NCBI GenBank assembly: GCA_008690995.1 | Contig: VRMN01000003.1 | Location: forward strand, 248,001 to 312,000 | Source of the DNA: Porphyridium purpureum | Taxonomy: Eukaryota > Rhodophyta > Bangiophyceae > Porphyridiales > Porphyridiaceae | DNA length: 64,000 nt | Reading direction: 5' to 3' | Shown: positions 62,800 through 64,000 of the stretch, piece after piece | Layout: every line of letters begins with the position of its first letter | Position numbering within the stretch: position 1 is the stretch's first letter | Translations under genes and position numbers: made by a program | The notes under the pieces: generated by a model | The model's input: the letters and a program-made list of their open reading frames with translations, nothing else | What the model was told of the DNA's origin: nothing | The model's database searches: none

Positions 62800-64000
62800 T
62801 CAGAACTCCGAGCGCGCCTTGACGTAGGTGGGAGCCCGCTTGTGAGACAGTTCTGGCTCCGCGAAAAAGCCCAGCAAAGCTTGAAGTTGGCGAAGAAGCC
62901 GAATGCCAGACACAACAACTTGTACGCCATCCACATCGATTTTAGAGCGTGGCATCCTATTCAACGAAGTCAAATACACAAAATCAGGCAGGCCAGAATG
63001 GTCTGTGGCTCCAGCAGAGCCGGTCTTGGCCTTCGCACTCTCGGCATCTCCACTGTTGTCATTCTCTGCGTCGCTGTCACTGTCACTGCAGTCCTCATCC
63101 TTGTCCAAATTTCTGCTTACTCTTCTTTTTTTGACCTCACGATCAGTTTGGTGGACTCCACCAGGGGCACCGCGCAACGTGTAACGTTGCAGACGCATGT
63201 GTACGCGCACGAGTTGTTTACCATGTTTCCATAACCGCATGATTCGCTGCGCCGGGCTTTGTGACGCATATGCGGGGAGTAAAGTGTCCAGCATGCGCGG
63301 AAACGATTCAAGAGCTTCAATTCTGGACCGTGCCAGTTCCGCGATGGAATTCATGGATAGAGACGCAGAATCATCAAGCTCCAGCATTTTGGCGATTTTC
63401 TTCATGGCTTCCAAAGCCTTCGCATTGACTCGGAACATTCGTACTTGAACTCCAGAAGCATGCTCGGCAGTACTCCTCAAAGTGCTCGCATCGTCATGTG
63501 CAGAGGGGCCAGCGTCTTGAGATGCTAAACCCATTGTTCCAGGCCTTTTCCTGCCTATCCTTATATCGAGTGAATCATCCTGACGCCCTCTTTTCCGGCG
63601 AGATTTGAAGTCTGACGGCGAAGTGCTGATTCCTTTTGAGAGAGCTAGAGACTCAGAAACACCGTAGTCTCGTAAAGCTCGCAAGCAGCATCGTAGAGCC
63701 ACATTCTCATCACACTGCGATGTATCCGCCTCAGGATCTGAGCGAGCGGTGCAGAAGAGAAGGTCAAGAAGGCGCCGGTAGGCTTGAATATGCTCGCTTA
63801 GTTGGTCGATCGGTACGTTACGCGTCAAAGGTAGAAAGGACCGAATGATCACAAGCTCATTTGCGTGAGAAGCGGTGAGCGTCAAATACCGCTGCCCAGC
63901 AGTTTTCATAATAAAGCTTACTTGATCAGATTCCCCAACCCCCTGCACCACCTCGTCTGAGATCTGGAGTTGCTCCTGCAGTCTATGAATCGCAGTCTTA
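62800..64000 (-). CDS. Hypothetical protein, C-terminal part, runs off the right edge
   Basis: The minus-strand frame is open from the window edge to the stop at 62800, about 399 codons. The frame shows no ATG at its left-hand limit, so the N-terminus lies outside. The visible part starts with a predicted helix (KTAIHRLQEQLQISDEVVQG). Basic, nuclear-type patches (FKSRRKRGRQ, VKKRRVSRN), an acidic DSDSDAENDNSGD segment and an ordered C-terminal 60 residues (FVYLTSLNRMPRSKIDVDGV) follow. No family is recognised. Composition suggests a nuclear or nucleolar protein. Confidence 0.65.
   Translation of the reverse strand, partial: KTAIHRLQEQLQISDEVVQGVGESDQVSFIMKTAGQRYLTLTASHANELVIIRSFLPLTRNVPIDQLSEHIQAYRRLLDLLFCTARSDPEADTSQCDENVALRCCLRALRDYGVSESLALSKGISTSPSDFKSRRKRGRQDDSLDIRIGRKRPGTMGLASQDAGPSAHDDASTLRSTAEHASGVQVRMFRVNAKALEAMKKIAKMLELDDSASLSMNSIAELARSRIEALESFPRMLDTLLPAYASQSPAQRIMRLWKHGKQLVRVHMRLQRYTLRGAPGGVHQTDREVKKRRVSRNLDKDEDCSDSDSDAENDNSGDAESAKAKTGSAGATDHSGLPDFVYLTSLNRMPRSKIDVDGVQVVVSGIRLLRQLQALLGFFAEPELSHKRAPTYVKARSEF

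Overview
The window looks like the nuclear genome of a unicellular photosynthetic eukaryote, most likely a red alga of the Porphyridium type. Supporting signs are GC-rich, compact, intron-poor genes on both strands; an LL-diaminopimelate aminotransferase with a plastid-type leader; an ascorbate peroxidase; fully eukaryotic transcription and signalosome genes (RUVBL2, TAF12, NC2-beta, CSN1, LDB, SKA1); and an algal-type Hedgehog/Hint (Hog) protein. The genus is inferred from style, not from a marker gene.

Layout. 1-380: N-terminal part of a minus-strand gene that leaves the left edge. 596-12768: a Tc1-like DNA transposon (26-bp inverted ends, TA duplication) whose transposase gene is split by a large LTR insertion at 1347-11965. 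That insertion is a tandem Ty3/gypsy element (LTR-gag-pol-LTR-gag-pol-LTR) flanked by one 5-bp target duplication, CATGG. Each 293-bp LTR has a TATA box and a striking array of heat-shock-element triplets. 12834-14345: RUVBL2. 14346-16919: 2.6 kb without a supportable gene. 16920-19626: a leishmanolysin-like (M8) metalloprotease and a secreted N-terminal domain joined by a long Pro-Thr repeat whose reading phase is scrambled.

20-36 kb carries a membrane RING E3, squalene synthase, PTRHD1, DapL, an SLC35-type transporter, an LDB-type LIM-binding protein, an FBXO9-like F-box protein, two unrecognised small or secreted proteins, a bL34m-like ribosomal protein and an LPAAT. 36-50 kb carries a C2H2 zinc-finger protein, TAF12 (three exons), mL43, an inositol-monophosphatase family enzyme, the Hog protein, two CCHC zinc-knuckle proteins, an acidic hypothetical protein, ascorbate peroxidase, SKA1 and CSN1. 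50.7-58.8 kb is a single ORF of about 2,700 codons with no recognised domain. 60-64 kb holds a fatty-acid-hydroxylase/sterol-oxidase family enzyme, a TMEM70-like protein, NC2-beta (two exons) and a gene that leaves the right edge.

Most genes are intronless. The introns that can be placed (158-205 bp, donors GTAGGT or GTACGT) are in the two histone-fold transcription factors TAF12 and NC2-beta. Neighbours are often divergent over short shared promoters (LDB/FBXO9, mL43/IMPase, CSN1/giant ORF) or convergent with 70-200 bp between stops. There is no operon logic, but several genes share themes: general transcription (RUVBL2, TAF12, NC2-beta, LDB), sterol and lipid synthesis (squalene synthase, hydroxylase, LPAAT), mitochondrial translation and assembly (mL43, bL34m-like, TMEM70-like) and ubiquitin/NEDD8 control (RING, F-box, CSN1).
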